A DNA stretch of 64,000 nucleotides from Anatilimnocola floriformis (GCF_024256385.1 NZ_JAMLFW010000001.1:496001-560000), one strand, 5' to 3'. Positions 1 to 9,114 are shown, numbered from the stretch's first letter. The notes: a model not told the origin generated them from the sequence alone. Numbers and translations: made by a program.

Positions 1-84
1 AAGCATCGGCTGGAAATCGGCTCACATACTCCCTGCTGCGAGACGGATTGTCAAACACGGCCTGCCGATTGTGCAGCGACGCGT

Positions 85-2835
85 TCAATGTTCTCTCGTA
101 GTCTCCATTTTTCGCGTTGGCTCCGGGGCATGTTCGTGACCCATGTCCTCGGGAGTAATAATCACGGCAGGCGGCGTCTGCCGTGGTTTCGACGGCAACG
201 AACTCAGGAAGTAAACTGCGCCGATGCCGCAAAGCAGCCCGAGCGGCAAGAGCAGGACGACCGCAACGGCGCTCAGCACCGCGGCGACGTTGGAAGTCTG
301 CCGGTTGTTCGTCGCTCGAAACGGCGGCGGTCCTTTCGCCAGCATTTCTTTTTGGGGCGGGTCTGAATGCAGTCCTCGATTGGCTGCTTCCCACGCGAGT
401 CGTACCAACCAAAGATCGATGAGAATGATCGGTGGCAGGCACATCAAGGTCATCAGCAGCAACGGCCCTATCAGCGTGATCATGCCGGGCCCCGTCGCCA
501 GAAAACGAAAGGCTGCGATGAAGAGTACAAACGCCACACCGAGCAGCAGCACATCGAGCAGCAATAGAGGAAAGAGCATCGCATCGAAGAGCGCCAGCGG
601 CATGCCGTAGAGTTTGCCTGCCGAGCGGCGGATGTTGCCGATCGCGAGCACGCCGAGCAGCGTGGTGGCAAACGGCGCGATCAGGCCCGGCAAGCCGACA
701 CAGGCAATGGGTAGCATGATCCATTTCACCAGAACCGGCCCCTGCGCCATCGGTCCATGCTCCATGGCAGAGACATGCTCCATGGCAGAGACATGCTCCA
801 TGGCAGGGGCGTGATCCATCGGCTGTTTGAAACCAAACCAGCTGACAATCATCAGCCCAAACGGCAACAGCACGAGCGGAATGAGAATCGCTCCCCACAC
901 CGCGGCTTGCGATATGCGTGGTTCCGTTGATTCACCAGCCCGCGGCAGCAGTGGTTGAACCGACCGAACTGTCGGCTGTTCGTATTCGGCCAGGCCGCGC
1001 ACCGCAGCTCGCCAGGCGAGTCGCACCAGCCAGGCATCGAGCGCGAGTACCAGCGGCAACACAATTAGTCCGGTCAGCAGCAGCGCCGCCATGTTATTGG
1101 CATCGGTTGATCGCGAGATCTGTAGTCCGACGGTGACCAACGCCGCGAACAGTCCGTAACCAACAACCAATAACAGCAGATCGAGAATGAGCAGCGGGAA
1201 CGCGAGGGCATCGAACAACGCCAGCGGCATGCCAAAGAGCTTCCCTTTAGCCGCGCGGATTTGTCCGATCGCCACAATGCCGAGGATAGTGGTCACCAGC
1301 GGCGAAAAGAGGCCGACGATGCCCGGAATAACCAACAGCAGCGCCATCAGGCGTAGTCCTACAGGCGGCCTGCCGTCCTCGCCACTTTGCACCGTGATCG
1401 TACTGCCGACCAGCATCAGCACGGTGATGAGAAACAGCGGCGCAAAGATCGCTCCCCAGAGGGCTGCCGGCGAAAGCCGCGGCCCGTCATCGCTCTGATT
1501 CGCCGGGCGATTTGCTTCGTGCAGTTGTTCCAATCCCGCGCGATACTTCCACCAACCAAACGCGGTTCCGGCGAGCAGGGCGACAAAGATCACCATGATC
1601 GTACTGAAGATCGTCTGCACATTGCGGCCGAACTTCCAGGCTTGGCCGATGCGGATCAAATCAGTATCGGGGCCATCGATCATCGTGGCCACGGGCGGCC
1701 CGAAGTACAGCACAAACCAAAGTGTAAAGAGCGACAGCGCGAAGCAGTGGATCAGATTCCAGGTCGATCCTAAGTAAGGATCTTTCTCGTCCTCAGGCGT
1801 TTCCACGCTCGCGGGCGTCATCGGCAGCGGAGCTGGCTTCGCTACGGCAGCAGGTGAATGCATCACAGCGTCGACACCCGACTTCATCTCGCTCACCTGC
1901 TGATAGCGCTCGGCAGGTTCGTTCTCAAGCGCACGCAACACCACATCGTCGAGGCGGGCATCGACACTCGCCTTCTTCGACGGCGGTGCAAAGCGGCCGA
2001 TCGGCAGTTCGCCGGTGAGGAGCTCATAAAAGACCACGCCGAGCGAAAAGATATCGGCGCGATGATCGACTTCTTTCGTGCCGAGCATTTGCTCCGGCGC
2101 CATGTAGCGGAGCGTGCCCATTACTTGCTGCGTGCCGGTCAGCGAGCCCTCGACACTGTGCACACCGAGCAACTTGGCCAGTCCAAAGTCGGCGATTTTC
2201 ACGCGGCCGCGCGTATCGATGAGGATGTTTTCCGGCTTGATGTCGCGATGCACGACACCCACATCGTGAGCGTACTGCAACGCCTCGCAAATTTGCGGCA
2301 CGATGGCGAGGGCCTCGGCGGGATTCATCTTGCCGGCTTGAATGGCCTGCCGCAGATTCACGCCATCGACGTATTCCATCACGAAGTAACACAAGCCGTC
2401 GGACTGACCAAAGTCGTGCACCGCGACGATGTGCGGATGACTGAGGAGTGCCAGCGCGCGGGCTTCGCGAGAAAAGCGTTCCGTGAAAGCCGCGTTCTGC
2501 TGCGGCGTGTGCCCGGGGCCAATTTCGAACGGGAGAATCTTGAGTGCGACGAGTCGCTCGAGGCCACGTTGCCGAGCCTTATAAACGGCCCCCATGCCAC
2601 CCTGGCCGATCAGCTCCAGGATTTCGTACTGCGGAATCCTCGGTTGCAATTCAGCGACCGTCGGCGGCACGAAATGGCCACTCCCCGAAGTCGTCCGTGT
2701 CGCTCCCATCGAACCGCTGGCGAGCGGCGGCTGACTTTCCATCGCCGCCCGCAGCAGGCAGCGCGGGCATTCCCCCTGCGGCGCATCGGGCGGCAGCGGC
2801 GATCCACAGTCGAGGCAATAAATGACATCGGACAT
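85..2835 (-). CDS. Membrane-anchored Ser/Thr protein kinase with zinc-ribbon N-terminus
   Basis: A 916-residue Hanks-type serine/threonine kinase, expected in the inner membrane with the kinase domain in the cytoplasm. Two CxxC pairs (C7/C10 and C24/C27) form a zinc-ribbon-like head. The kinase domain (about 70-325) has the glycine loop GQGGMGAVYKAR, VALK (K99), HRDIKPEN, DFGLA and APEQ, so it looks catalytically competent. The rest is a string of hydrophobic segments arranged as two copies of one module, each containing GMPLALFDA and LVRLAW, joined by an MEH-rich strip encoded by three 18-bp DNA repeats. The substrate is unknown. The gene is divergent from the next one. The start is the ATG giving MSDVIYC just before the first CxxC. 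Confidence 0.93.
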   Translation of the reverse strand: MSDVIYCLDCGSPLPPDAPQGECPRCLLRAAMESQPPLASGSMGATRTTSGSGHFVPPTVAELQPRIPQYEILELIGQGGMGAVYKARQRGLERLVALKILPFEIGPGHTPQQNAAFTERFSREARALALLSHPHIVAVHDFGQSDGLCYFVMEYVDGVNLRQAIQAGKMNPAEALAIVPQICEALQYAHDVGVVHRDIKPENILIDTRGRVKIADFGLAKLLGVHSVEGSLTGTQQVMGTLRYMAPEQMLGTKEVDHRADIFSLGVVFYELLTGELPIGRFAPPSKKASVDARLDDVVLRALENEPAERYQQVSEMKSGVDAVMHSPAAVAKPAPLPMTPASVETPEDEKDPYLGSTWNLIHCFALSLFTLWFVLYFGPPVATMIDGPDTDLIRIGQAWKFGRNVQTIFSTIMVIFVALLAGTAFGWWKYRAGLEQLHEANRPANQSDDGPRLSPAALWGAIFAPLFLITVLMLVGSTITVQSGEDGRPPVGLRLMALLLVIPGIVGLFSPLVTTILGIVAIGQIRAAKGKLFGMPLALFDALAFPLLILDLLLLVVGYGLFAALVTVGLQISRSTDANNMAALLLTGLIVLPLVLALDAWLVRLAWRAAVRGLAEYEQPTVRSVQPLLPRAGESTEPRISQAAVWGAILIPLVLLPFGLMIVSWFGFKQPMDHAPAMEHVSAMEHVSAMEHGPMAQGPVLVKWIMLPIACVGLPGLIAPFATTLLGVLAIGNIRRSAGKLYGMPLALFDAMLFPLLLLDVLLLGVAFVLFIAAFRFLATGPGMITLIGPLLLMTLMCLPPIILIDLWLVRLAWEAANRGLHSDPPQKEMLAKGPPPFRATNNRQTSNVAAVLSAVAVVLLLPLGLLCGIGAVYFLSSLPSKPRQTPPAVIITPEDMGHEHAPEPTRKMETTREH
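757..810. repeat. Three tandem 18-bp repeats inside the kinase gene
   Basis: Unit ATGCTCCATGGCAGAGAC occurs at 757-774 and 775-792, and a diverged third copy at 793-810. On the coding strand it gives a repeated AMEHVS motif in an extra-membrane loop between the two membrane modules of the kinase. The frame is kept because the unit is six codons, so copy number could vary without breaking the gene. Confidence 0.9.
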
Positions 2836-2949
2836 GGCGTGTAAATCCTGAGAGAGGTGAGGCTACCACGCTCTACAGCAGTTTCTCCACTTGGTTACCG
2901 ATCTGGCGAAGATTTTTTGCGAATTCTGTGATTTGGCCCTTCGCCGCCC

Positions 2950-2955
2950 TACAAT
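2950..2955 (+). promoter_or_regulatory. Candidate -10 box (TACAAT)
   Basis: TACAAT lies 51 nt before the start of the secreted SGNH-like gene. No good -35 box is visible at 16-18 nt spacing. The same hexamer precedes several other genes in this window, which is the main reason to list it. Confidence 0.3.
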
Positions 2956-3006
2956 GCGGCCAAATCTCACAGAGTTCCACCTCTCCCACCTTCCCGGAGC
3001 CCGCCG

Positions 3007-3903
3007 ATGTCACTGCGTTCGCTGCAGTTCTGTTTTCTCTCGCTGCTCATCACATCTGCGGCTTGGTCGCAAGAAGCGAAACCAGCCGCCGCCCCTGCGA
3101 CCGGCGCAATCACGACCGGCCAGAAGGTCTTTTCGATGGGGCACAGCTTTCATTACTTCATGCCGCCGATTTTGGCCGACATCGCCAAGGCTGCCGAGAT
3201 CAAAGATCATAAGCAAGTCGGCATGTCGGCCATCGGCGGCTCGCGGATCATTCAACACTGGGACGTGAAGGACGACAAATTCAAAGCCAAGGAAACGCTG
3301 AAGGCCGGCGGCGCCGATGTTTTCACCATGGCGCCGATTTATTTGCCCGATGATGGCATCGAGAACTTTGTGGCTCTCGCTTTCGAGGGCAATCCGAACG
3401 TGCGGATCACCATTCAAGAATTCTGGCTGCCGTACGATGCCTACACGCCGCCGGTTCACAAGAGCCCCGGCCCGGTCGATCACAACGCGCAGAAAATTCC
3501 CGAGCTGCGCGAGAAACATAATCAGTATTTCGCCGCTATGGATGAACACGTGCAACTGCTGCGCAAAAAGCACGGCAAGGAGACGATCTTCGTCGCGCCG
3601 GTCGGCCAAGCCGTGCTCGCGCTGCGGGAACAAATCGTCGATGGCAAAGTCGCCGGGCTCAGCAAGCAGAGCGACCTGTTCACCGATGACATCGGCCACG
3701 CCACGCCGCCGTTGCAAGCGCTCGTGGCGTATGTCCATTACTCGGTCACTTATCGTAAGAGCCCCGTCGGTCTGCCGGTTCCTGCGGTGCTGGGCGCTGG
3801 CAAAAACGAAAAGTATTCGCCGGAACTCGTAAAGCAGTTGCAAGAGATCGCCTGGCAAGCGGCGACCACGCATCCGCTGAGCGGCGTGAAAGAAAGTAAA
3901 TGA
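3007..3903 (+). CDS. Secreted SGNH-like hydrolase of unknown substrate
   Basis: A 298-residue protein with a clear N-terminal signal peptide (hydrophobic stretch ending near AWSQ, residues 1-22), so it should be exported. The mature part has an SGNH-type pattern: MGHSFH near residue 44 as nucleophile block, GGSRI as a second glycine block, and DDIGHA late in the protein as a possible D-x-x-H pair. I infer an SGNH/GDSL-like fold; no substrate can be named. A TACAAT -10-like box lies about 55 nt upstream. Its TGA stop overlaps a possible ATG of the next gene (ATGA), so co-transcription is likely. Confidence 0.7.
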   Translation: MSLRSLQFCFLSLLITSAAWSQEAKPAAAPATGAITTGQKVFSMGHSFHYFMPPILADIAKAAEIKDHKQVGMSAIGGSRIIQHWDVKDDKFKAKETLKAGGADVFTMAPIYLPDDGIENFVALAFEGNPNVRITIQEFWLPYDAYTPPVHKSPGPVDHNAQKIPELREKHNQYFAAMDEHVQLLRKKHGKETIFVAPVGQAVLALREQIVDGKVAGLSKQSDLFTDDIGHATPPLQALVAYVHYSVTYRKSPVGLPVPAVLGAGKNEKYSPELVKQLQEIAWQAATTHPLSGVKESK

Positions 3904-3956
3904 ATCGCACCGGCCACCACCGAGTAAGCTCGGTGGGTCTCGTGGAAAGAGTTTCA

Positions 3957-4742
3957 ATGACAGACAACACTAGCTCCGCCATCGAAACCGCCAACATCCA
4001 TTTGGAGGTCGATGGCCGAGAACATTTGCTGCCGATCCAATTTCGCCTCGGCGAACAACCGATCGCCGGGCTCTTGTCGTTTGCTCAGCAGCTGACCAAC
4101 GAACTCACGACCCTCTCGATTCAAAAGGTCGAAAGCGAAGGTAAGAAAATCAGCTGCCAGATGGGCTGCGGCGCCTGCTGCCGCCAGCTCGTCGCCATTT
4201 CGCTGGTCGAAGCCCAAGATCTGGCCCGCGTCGTCCGCGAAATGCCTCCCGAACGGCAAGCCGTCATTCGCGAACGTTTTGCTCGCGGCATCGCCAAGCT
4301 CGAAGCCGCCGGCTTGCTCGATGCTCAAGAGAAAAAAGGGAATCGCGACTTGATCGATACCGAACCCGGCAGCACGGAGTCGTCGATCCCCCGCATCGCG
4401 AAGAACTATTTCAACCAAGGTGTCGCCTGTCCGTTTCTCGAAAACGAAAGTTGCGGCATCTATCCCGACCGTCCCCTCGTCTGCCGCGAATACCACGTCA
4501 CCTCACCGGCTGATCGCTGCGCCAAGATCTATCAAATCGGCGTCGACCCCGTCCCTGTCAGCCGCCACATCGGCGAACACCTGGCTCGCACTGCCCACGC
4601 GGTGTCCGGCTTGCCGAAGCAAATGATCCCACTGCTGATGTCGCTGGAATGGGACCAAGCAAATCCGAACGCGGCGCGGGAAAAGCATGACGGCGTTGAA
4701 CTGGTGCGAGCGCTGGTGCAAGAAATAGGGACTGGGGGCTAA
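3957..4742 (+). CDS. YkgJ-type cysteine-cluster protein
   Basis: Cytoplasmic protein of 261 residues with the YkgJ/Fe-Zn chelating Cys pattern: CQMGCGACC in the first half, then CPFLENESCGIYPDRPLVC and a final SPADRC. Such proteins bind iron or zinc; the physiological role is not established. I chose the ATG at 3957 (MTDNTSS), with GGAAAG 9 nt upstream; an in-frame ATG at 3900 overlapping the previous stop would add 19 residues. The last codons and stop lie inside the left arm of an inverted intergenic repeat, so the C-terminal GTGG is repeat-derived. Confidence 0.8.
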   Translation: MTDNTSSAIETANIHLEVDGREHLLPIQFRLGEQPIAGLLSFAQQLTNELTTLSIQKVESEGKKISCQMGCGACCRQLVAISLVEAQDLARVVREMPPERQAVIRERFARGIAKLEAAGLLDAQEKKGNRDLIDTEPGSTESSIPRIAKNYFNQGVACPFLENESCGIYPDRPLVCREYHVTSPADRCAKIYQIGVDPVPVSRHIGEHLARTAHAVSGLPKQMIPLLMSLEWDQANPNAAREKHDGVELVRALVQEIGTGG

Positions 4743-4839
4743 GAACTGGGATCTGGGGAAAAGGCGGAGGGGAAGTACAATAAAAATCTGGGTGAATCGA
4801 ATTGCATTCCCCAGCCCCAAGCTCCTAGCCCCCAGTCCC
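4728..4839. repeat. Inverted repeat, family B (GGGGCTAGGAACTGGGG type)
   Basis: Two arms of about 32 nt (4728-4759 and 4808-4839) are imperfect reverse complements: GGGACTGGGGGCTAAGAACT against its mirror ending CCTAGCCCCCAGTCCC, separated by 48 nt. The left arm contains the stop codon of the upstream gene; the right arm ends 9 nt before the start codon of the next. Related copies occur at 9078, 14470, 32625, 33990 and 55699. Confidence 0.8.
4776..4781 (+). promoter_or_regulatory. Candidate -10 box (TACAAT)
   Basis: TACAAT sits in the loop of the inverted repeat, 68 nt before the AarF-type gene. No convincing -35 hexamer was found. The placement resembles the box upstream of the VWA gene at 9115, also followed by a family-B repeat arm. 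Confidence 0.3.
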
Positions 4840-4848
4840 CTCCGCCCC

Positions 4849-6552
4849 ATGCGCATCACCTCCATCCCGCAGATGTTTCGCAATGTGCGCCGCGGGACGG
4901 AGATTGTTTCGGTTCTCAGCAAGTACGGCCTCGCCGATTGGCTGAGCGGCACGAATATCGATTTTGCCAAAGATCAGCTGCGACATCGTGATGGCGAAAT
5001 TCTCGCGCGGCTCACACGCGAAGCTCGCATCCGATTGACGCTCACCGAGCTCGGACCGACGTTCATCAAGCTCGGCCAACTGCTGAGCACTCGGCCCGAT
5101 CTGGTCGGCAAGGATCTGGCCACCGAATTGCAACAACTGCAATCGTCGACGCCCGCTGATTCGCCGGAACAGGTGCGACAGACGGTCGAAGCCGAACTCG
5201 GTCAGCCGATCGAGCAGCTCTTCGCCGAGTTCGATCTCACACCAATCGCCTCGGCGTCGATCGGCCAGGTGCATCAAGCGCGACTGCTCACCGGCGAACG
5301 GGTCGTCGTGAAAGTGCAGCACGCGGGGATCGAACAAAAGGTCAACGAAGATCTCGAGGTCCTCGCTGGCATGGCGCAGCTTTCGGAGAACCTCAGCGAG
5401 TTCAAGCCGTATCGGCCGATCGCGAATCTCGCCGAGATGGGCCGTACTTTGCGGCGCGAACTTGACTTCGGCCGTGAAGAGCGGAACTTGCTGCAGTTCG
5501 CTTCGCTCTTTGGCGACGACGAAACCGTTTGCATTCCGCGGCCGTTCACCGATCTCTGCACGCAGCGTGTGCTGACGATGACGATGGTCGACGGCTTGCC
5601 GATGAGTCACACGGCCGCCGTCGATGCAGCCGGCATCGATCGCGAGCAAGTGGCTCGCCGCGGCGCCGAACTTTATCTGCAGATGATTTTCACGCACGGC
5701 TTTTATCACGCCGATCCGCATCCGGGAAACATTCTGCTGCTGCCGGGCAACGTCATCGCGCTCATCGACTTCGGCATGGTCGGCCGCATCGACGAACGGC
5801 TGCGCGAAGACATCGAAGAGATGCTGCTGGCCATCGTCAACCACGATGTGCCGATGCTCACGCGGCTGATCAAACGGATCGGCGCGATTCCGCCCAACCT
5901 CGATGAAGCGGGCCTCGCCAACGACGTCGCCGATTTCGTCGGTCACTACTCGACGCAGGCCCTCGATCAGTTCGATCTCAGCGGCTCGCTGACCGACATG
6001 GTCGAAATCATTCGCCGCTATCAAATCACGCTGCCGACGCAAGTCGCGATGCTCATCAAAGTGCTGGTCACGCTTGAAGGAACCACGCGGCTCCTCTCGG
6101 CCAAATTCAGCCTGATGGAACTCATTCAGCCGATGCATCGCCAGATGGTTTTGCGCCGCCTCTCACCGGCCCGCGCGGCGAAAAAACTGCGCCGGCTGTT
6201 CGTCGAGCTCGAGCATCTCAGCGAAGTGCTGCCGCAGCGGGTGATGCAAATCCTCGAGCAAGTGCAGAGCGGCAAGTTCGATGTCCATCTCGATCATCGC
6301 GGCCTGGGCCCGAGCGTAAACCGCCTCGTTCTCGGTATGTTAGCGAGCGCACTCTTCATGGGGAGCAGCTTGATGCTCGCCCATCAGGTGCCGCCGCACG
6401 TGATGCACATTCCTTATCTAACCGAGTTCCTCGGCCTCGAGAAAATCTCGCTGCTCGGCCTCAGCGGATGCACGCTTAGTTTGCTTGTCGGCCTGCGTCT
6501 GCTGCGGGCCATCGGCAAGAGCGGGCATCTGGATCAGAAGGTTTCCAAGTAG
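4849..6552 (+). CDS. AarF/UbiB (ABC1) family kinase-like protein
   Basis: A 567-residue ABC1/UbiB protein. The family supports quinone biosynthesis or lipid metabolism at the membrane. Visible signatures are KLGQLLSTRPD (KxGQ motif), the Ala-rich loop SASIGQVHQA, VVVKVQ with the conserved Lys, ADPHPGN and DFGMVG. Two hydrophobic segments close the protein (near LGMLASALFMGSSLMLA and LLGLSGCTLSLLVG), typical of the family. I chose the ATG giving MRITSIP because upstream in-frame codons are repeat sequence. It lacks a Shine-Dalgarno sequence: the leader is the C-rich repeat arm. A strong terminator hairpin follows. Confidence 0.92.
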   Translation: MRITSIPQMFRNVRRGTEIVSVLSKYGLADWLSGTNIDFAKDQLRHRDGEILARLTREARIRLTLTELGPTFIKLGQLLSTRPDLVGKDLATELQQLQSSTPADSPEQVRQTVEAELGQPIEQLFAEFDLTPIASASIGQVHQARLLTGERVVVKVQHAGIEQKVNEDLEVLAGMAQLSENLSEFKPYRPIANLAEMGRTLRRELDFGREERNLLQFASLFGDDETVCIPRPFTDLCTQRVLTMTMVDGLPMSHTAAVDAAGIDREQVARRGAELYLQMIFTHGFYHADPHPGNILLLPGNVIALIDFGMVGRIDERLREDIEEMLLAIVNHDVPMLTRLIKRIGAIPPNLDEAGLANDVADFVGHYSTQALDQFDLSGSLTDMVEIIRRYQITLPTQVAMLIKVLVTLEGTTRLLSAKFSLMELIQPMHRQMVLRRLSPARAAKKLRRLFVELEHLSEVLPQRVMQILEQVQSGKFDVHLDHRGLGPSVNRLVLGMLASALFMGSSLMLAHQVPPHVMHIPYLTEFLGLEKISLLGLSGCTLSLLVGLRLLRAIGKSGHLDQKVSK

Positions 6553-6584
6553 ATCTCGTCGCGCCAATGCTGATTGCAAACCCG

Positions 6585-6628
6585 CCACGCGCCGTTGATA
6601 ATCCGGCGCGTGGTCTTTTGCTTTCTTG
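6585..6628 (+). terminator. Rho-independent terminator after the AarF-type gene
   Basis: CCACGCGCCG and CGGCGCGTGG form a perfect 10-bp stem with a 9-nt loop, followed by the T-rich TCTTTTGCTTTCTT. It lies 32 nt after the AarF-type stop and before the esterase start at 6661, which argues against an upstream start for the esterase. Confidence 0.8.
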
Positions 6629-6660
6629 ATTGTGCGTTTTCGTCGGCAGGAAATTCTGAC

Positions 6661-7899
6661 ATGCTCTTCACTCTCCGTTGCGGCGTGATTCTCTCGTTGT
6701 TGGTGGGCGGCCTGACCTGCGCTGCCGAACCGGCGAAGTTGCCCGCCACCACGCCGTGGAAACTTGAGGAACTCAACAAACCGCCGAAGCACGAGTGGCT
6801 CAACAAGGACGAGCCGGTGCATTCGCTCTTCTACGAAGGAGAGAAATACAACGGCCAGCCGACGCAGGTCTTTGCTTACTATGCCTCGCCGCGGACGCTC
6901 GGCATTGCGATGCAAAACGTCAAGCATCCTGCCGTGGTGCTCGTGCACGGCGGTGGCGGCACGGCGTTTCGTGAATGGGCCGAGGTATGGGCTCGCAAGG
7001 GTTACGTGGCGATTGCCATGGACCTCGCCGGCCATCGGCCGCTGGAAGGGAAGAACGCCCACGATCAGAAGAACCGCACGCGTCTCGAGAACGGCGGGCC
7101 GAACCAGGGCGACGACGAAAAGTTCGGCAGCATTCTAAAAGAGCCTGGCGAACAATGGCCCTACCACGCGGTGGCCGCAGTCATTCGTGCCCACTCGCTG
7201 ATCCGCAGTTTCGAAGAAGTCGATGCCGACCGCACGGCAGTCACTGGCATTAGTTGGGGCGGTTACCTCACCTGCATCGTGGCCGGCGTCGATTCGCGCT
7301 TCAAAGCCGCCGTGCCCGTTTACGGCTGCGGACATCTGCAAGAGAACAGTGCGTGGACCGATCGCCTCAACAAGATGCCCGCCGACCAACGCGACCGCTG
7401 GACGCAGCTGTGGGACCCCAAACAATACCTGCCGTCGGTCAGCATGCCGATCCTCTTCGTCAACGGCACGAACGACTTTGCCTATCCGCTCGATAGCTAC
7501 ATGAAAAGCTTCGACGATGTCCGCGGCGACAAGCAACTCTGCGTGACCGTCAACATGCCGCACGGCCATCCGCCGGGCTGGAAGCCGGAAGAGATCGCCC
7601 TCTTTGTGCAGCAGTGTTTGCAGAAAGAAGACATCCTGACGAAGCCCGGAGAACCTAAGTTGTCCGACAAGGAGATAACATGCACTTGCACGGGCGGCTT
7701 GAAAAAGCTGATCGAAGCCAAGCTGCACTACACGACCGACACGGGCCCGATCAACAAGCGGAGTTGGAAGAGCGTCGACGCGAAGATCAACGAGCGCACC
7801 ATCACGGCAGTCGCGCCGCCTGGCGATGCGACGGTATGGTTCTTGACGGTGACGGATGAGTTGGGAGCGACGGTGAGTACGCGAGTGATGATTAAGTGA
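6661..7899 (+). CDS. Secreted alpha/beta hydrolase, acetyl-esterase or prolyl-oligopeptidase-like
   Basis: Exported hydrolase of 412 residues. A signal peptide (LRCGVILSLLVGGLTCAAE) is followed by an alpha/beta-hydrolase core: VVLVHGGGGTAF oxyanion region, nucleophile elbow GISWGG, acid in NGTNDFAYP and the His in MPHGHPPGW. A C-terminal extension of about 70 residues reads like a small beta-rich domain. The closest families I recognise are dienelactone hydrolase/acetylxylan esterase and the S9 core; the substrate could be an esterified polysaccharide but this is inference. The start is the ATG after the terminator, opening directly into the signal peptide. Confidence 0.8.
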   Translation: MLFTLRCGVILSLLVGGLTCAAEPAKLPATTPWKLEELNKPPKHEWLNKDEPVHSLFYEGEKYNGQPTQVFAYYASPRTLGIAMQNVKHPAVVLVHGGGGTAFREWAEVWARKGYVAIAMDLAGHRPLEGKNAHDQKNRTRLENGGPNQGDDEKFGSILKEPGEQWPYHAVAAVIRAHSLIRSFEEVDADRTAVTGISWGGYLTCIVAGVDSRFKAAVPVYGCGHLQENSAWTDRLNKMPADQRDRWTQLWDPKQYLPSVSMPILFVNGTNDFAYPLDSYMKSFDDVRGDKQLCVTVNMPHGHPPGWKPEEIALFVQQCLQKEDILTKPGEPKLSDKEITCTCTGGLKKLIEAKLHYTTDTGPINKRSWKSVDAKINERTITAVAPPGDATVWFLTVTDELGATVSTRVMIK

Positions 7900-8110
7900 G
7901 GCGGTAGGGTGATGAGGAGATAGGGTACGAGGGTGATGGGGTGTGGGAGTGAAGTTGTTCAAAGATTGTCGCGCTGTTGTAAAACACCCCGCATGAGGGA
8001 TGGAAGTGTTGTGAGGATTTGTAGTCAGTAATCAGCAAGTCATTTGCAGGATTTGGTTTGCGAGTTTTGAAAAACCACAACAACTGTTGTGAAGGTGTGA
8101 AGCCAAAAAC

Positions 8111-9028
8111 ATGATGCCAGCAACCAATCGTCGATGCTTCCTCCGGGCCGCAGCCACGCTGGCGAGCGCGAGCCTATTATCGTCGACTTCGCACGCTGCC
8201 TTCCTCAAACCACCCGTCATCGACACTCACGTTCATTGCTTCGCCGGAATCAAGGACGAACGCTTCCCCTATCACGCGAACGGTCCGTATCAACCCGCCG
8301 AAGCCGCGACGCCGGAAAAGTTGCTCGCCGATATGGATCGGGCTGGCGTTGAAGGCGCGGTGATCGTTCATCCGGAACCGTATCAGGATGATCATCGCTA
8401 TCTGGAGCACTGCCTCACCGTCGGCGGCAAACGTTTCAAGGGAACTGCCCTCGTCTTTGCCGATCAGCCGAAGTCGGTCGCGCAGTTGCCGGATCTTGCG
8501 AAGCGATTGCCGATCGTGGCCGTGCGAATTCATGCGTACAACCCCGAACGGTTGCCGCCGTGGGACAAGCCTTCGTTAAAATCGCTGTGGAAGCAGGCCG
8601 CTGATCTCGGTCTCGCCGTGCAACTCCATTTGGAACCACGTTACGCTCCGCGATTCACACCACTTATCAAAGAGTTCAAAGATACGACGGTCATCATCGA
8701 TCACCTCGGCAGACCATTGCAGGGAACGGCTGAGGATCATGCGCATGTGGTGAAATGGGCGACGCTGCCGAACACCGTGATGAAGCTCAGTTCGTTTCCT
8801 GGGCCGCAGGAAGAGGGCAAAGAAAAACTAAAACCGGTCGTGAAGCAACTCGTCGCTGAGTTTGGCGCCGATCGGTTGATCTGTGGCGGTGGAATTTACG
8901 AACCACTGAGCAAGGATGGTGTGGCGCCGATTTTCAACCACATCGGCGAGTACTTGGGGCCACTGGACATTGGGGATTTAAACAAGATTTACGGCTTAAA
9001 CGCCCACCGGTTGTTTAAATTCGCCTGA
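8111..9028 (+). CDS. Exported amidohydrolase-2 family protein with an altered active-site loop
   Basis: A 305-residue metal-dependent hydrolase of the amidohydrolase_2 TIM-barrel family. The N-terminus has a Tat-like signal (NRRCFLRAAATLAS). The metal motif DTHVHCF and the strand VIIDHLGRP are present, as is the usual C-terminal KIYGLNAHRLFKF. The site where the family normally reads GSDxP (with the catalytic Asp) reads CGGGIYEP instead, so activity may be changed or lost. Related enzymes act on lactones or decarboxylate aromatic acids. An alternative start is the second ATG, 3 nt downstream. Probably monocistronic. Confidence 0.85.
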   Translation: MMPATNRRCFLRAAATLASASLLSSTSHAAFLKPPVIDTHVHCFAGIKDERFPYHANGPYQPAEAATPEKLLADMDRAGVEGAVIVHPEPYQDDHRYLEHCLTVGGKRFKGTALVFADQPKSVAQLPDLAKRLPIVAVRIHAYNPERLPPWDKPSLKSLWKQAADLGLAVQLHLEPRYAPRFTPLIKEFKDTTVIIDHLGRPLQGTAEDHAHVVKWATLPNTVMKLSSFPGPQEEGKEKLKPVVKQLVAEFGADRLICGGGIYEPLSKDGVAPIFNHIGEYLGPLDIGDLNKIYGLNAHRLFKFA

Positions 9029-9042
9029 TGGCCGGTTTGCGC

Positions 9043-9048
9043 TACAAT
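9043..9048 (+). promoter_or_regulatory. Candidate -10 box (TACAAT)
   Basis: TACAAT lies 67 nt before the VWA gene and just after the amidohydrolase stop. The -35 region is not convincing. Its context up to the start codon resembles that of the AarF-type gene. Confidence 0.3.
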
Positions 9049-9077
9049 GTGGGGAAGGTATTTCGACTGCATTCCTC

Positions 9078-9110
9078 CAGATCCTAGCTCCCAGCCCCTA
9101 GCCCCCAAAA
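9078..9110 (+). repeat. Family-B repeat arm abutting a start codon
   Basis: AGATCCTAGCTCCCAGCCCC followed by TAGCCCCCAAAA ends 4 nt before the ATG at 9115. It is C-rich and contains no Shine-Dalgarno sequence. It is a single arm; no mirrored partner is clear. Confidence 0.65.
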
Positions 9111-9114
9111 TCCC

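Noticed and set aside
1858-2844. Long open frame antisense to the kinase gene
   Set aside because: It mirrors the kinase coding sequence, whose motifs are complete; the antisense product has a biased Arg/His composition and no recognisable domain. High-GC codon use creates such frames.
2903-2925. Possible sigma-54 site (TGGCGAAG...TTGCG)
   Set aside because: The GG-GC spacing is 12 nt rather than 10, so it does not fit.
4825-6138. Long open frame antisense to the AarF/UbiB gene
   Set aside because: The sense frame has all family motifs; the antisense protein is Asp/Arg-rich without motifs.
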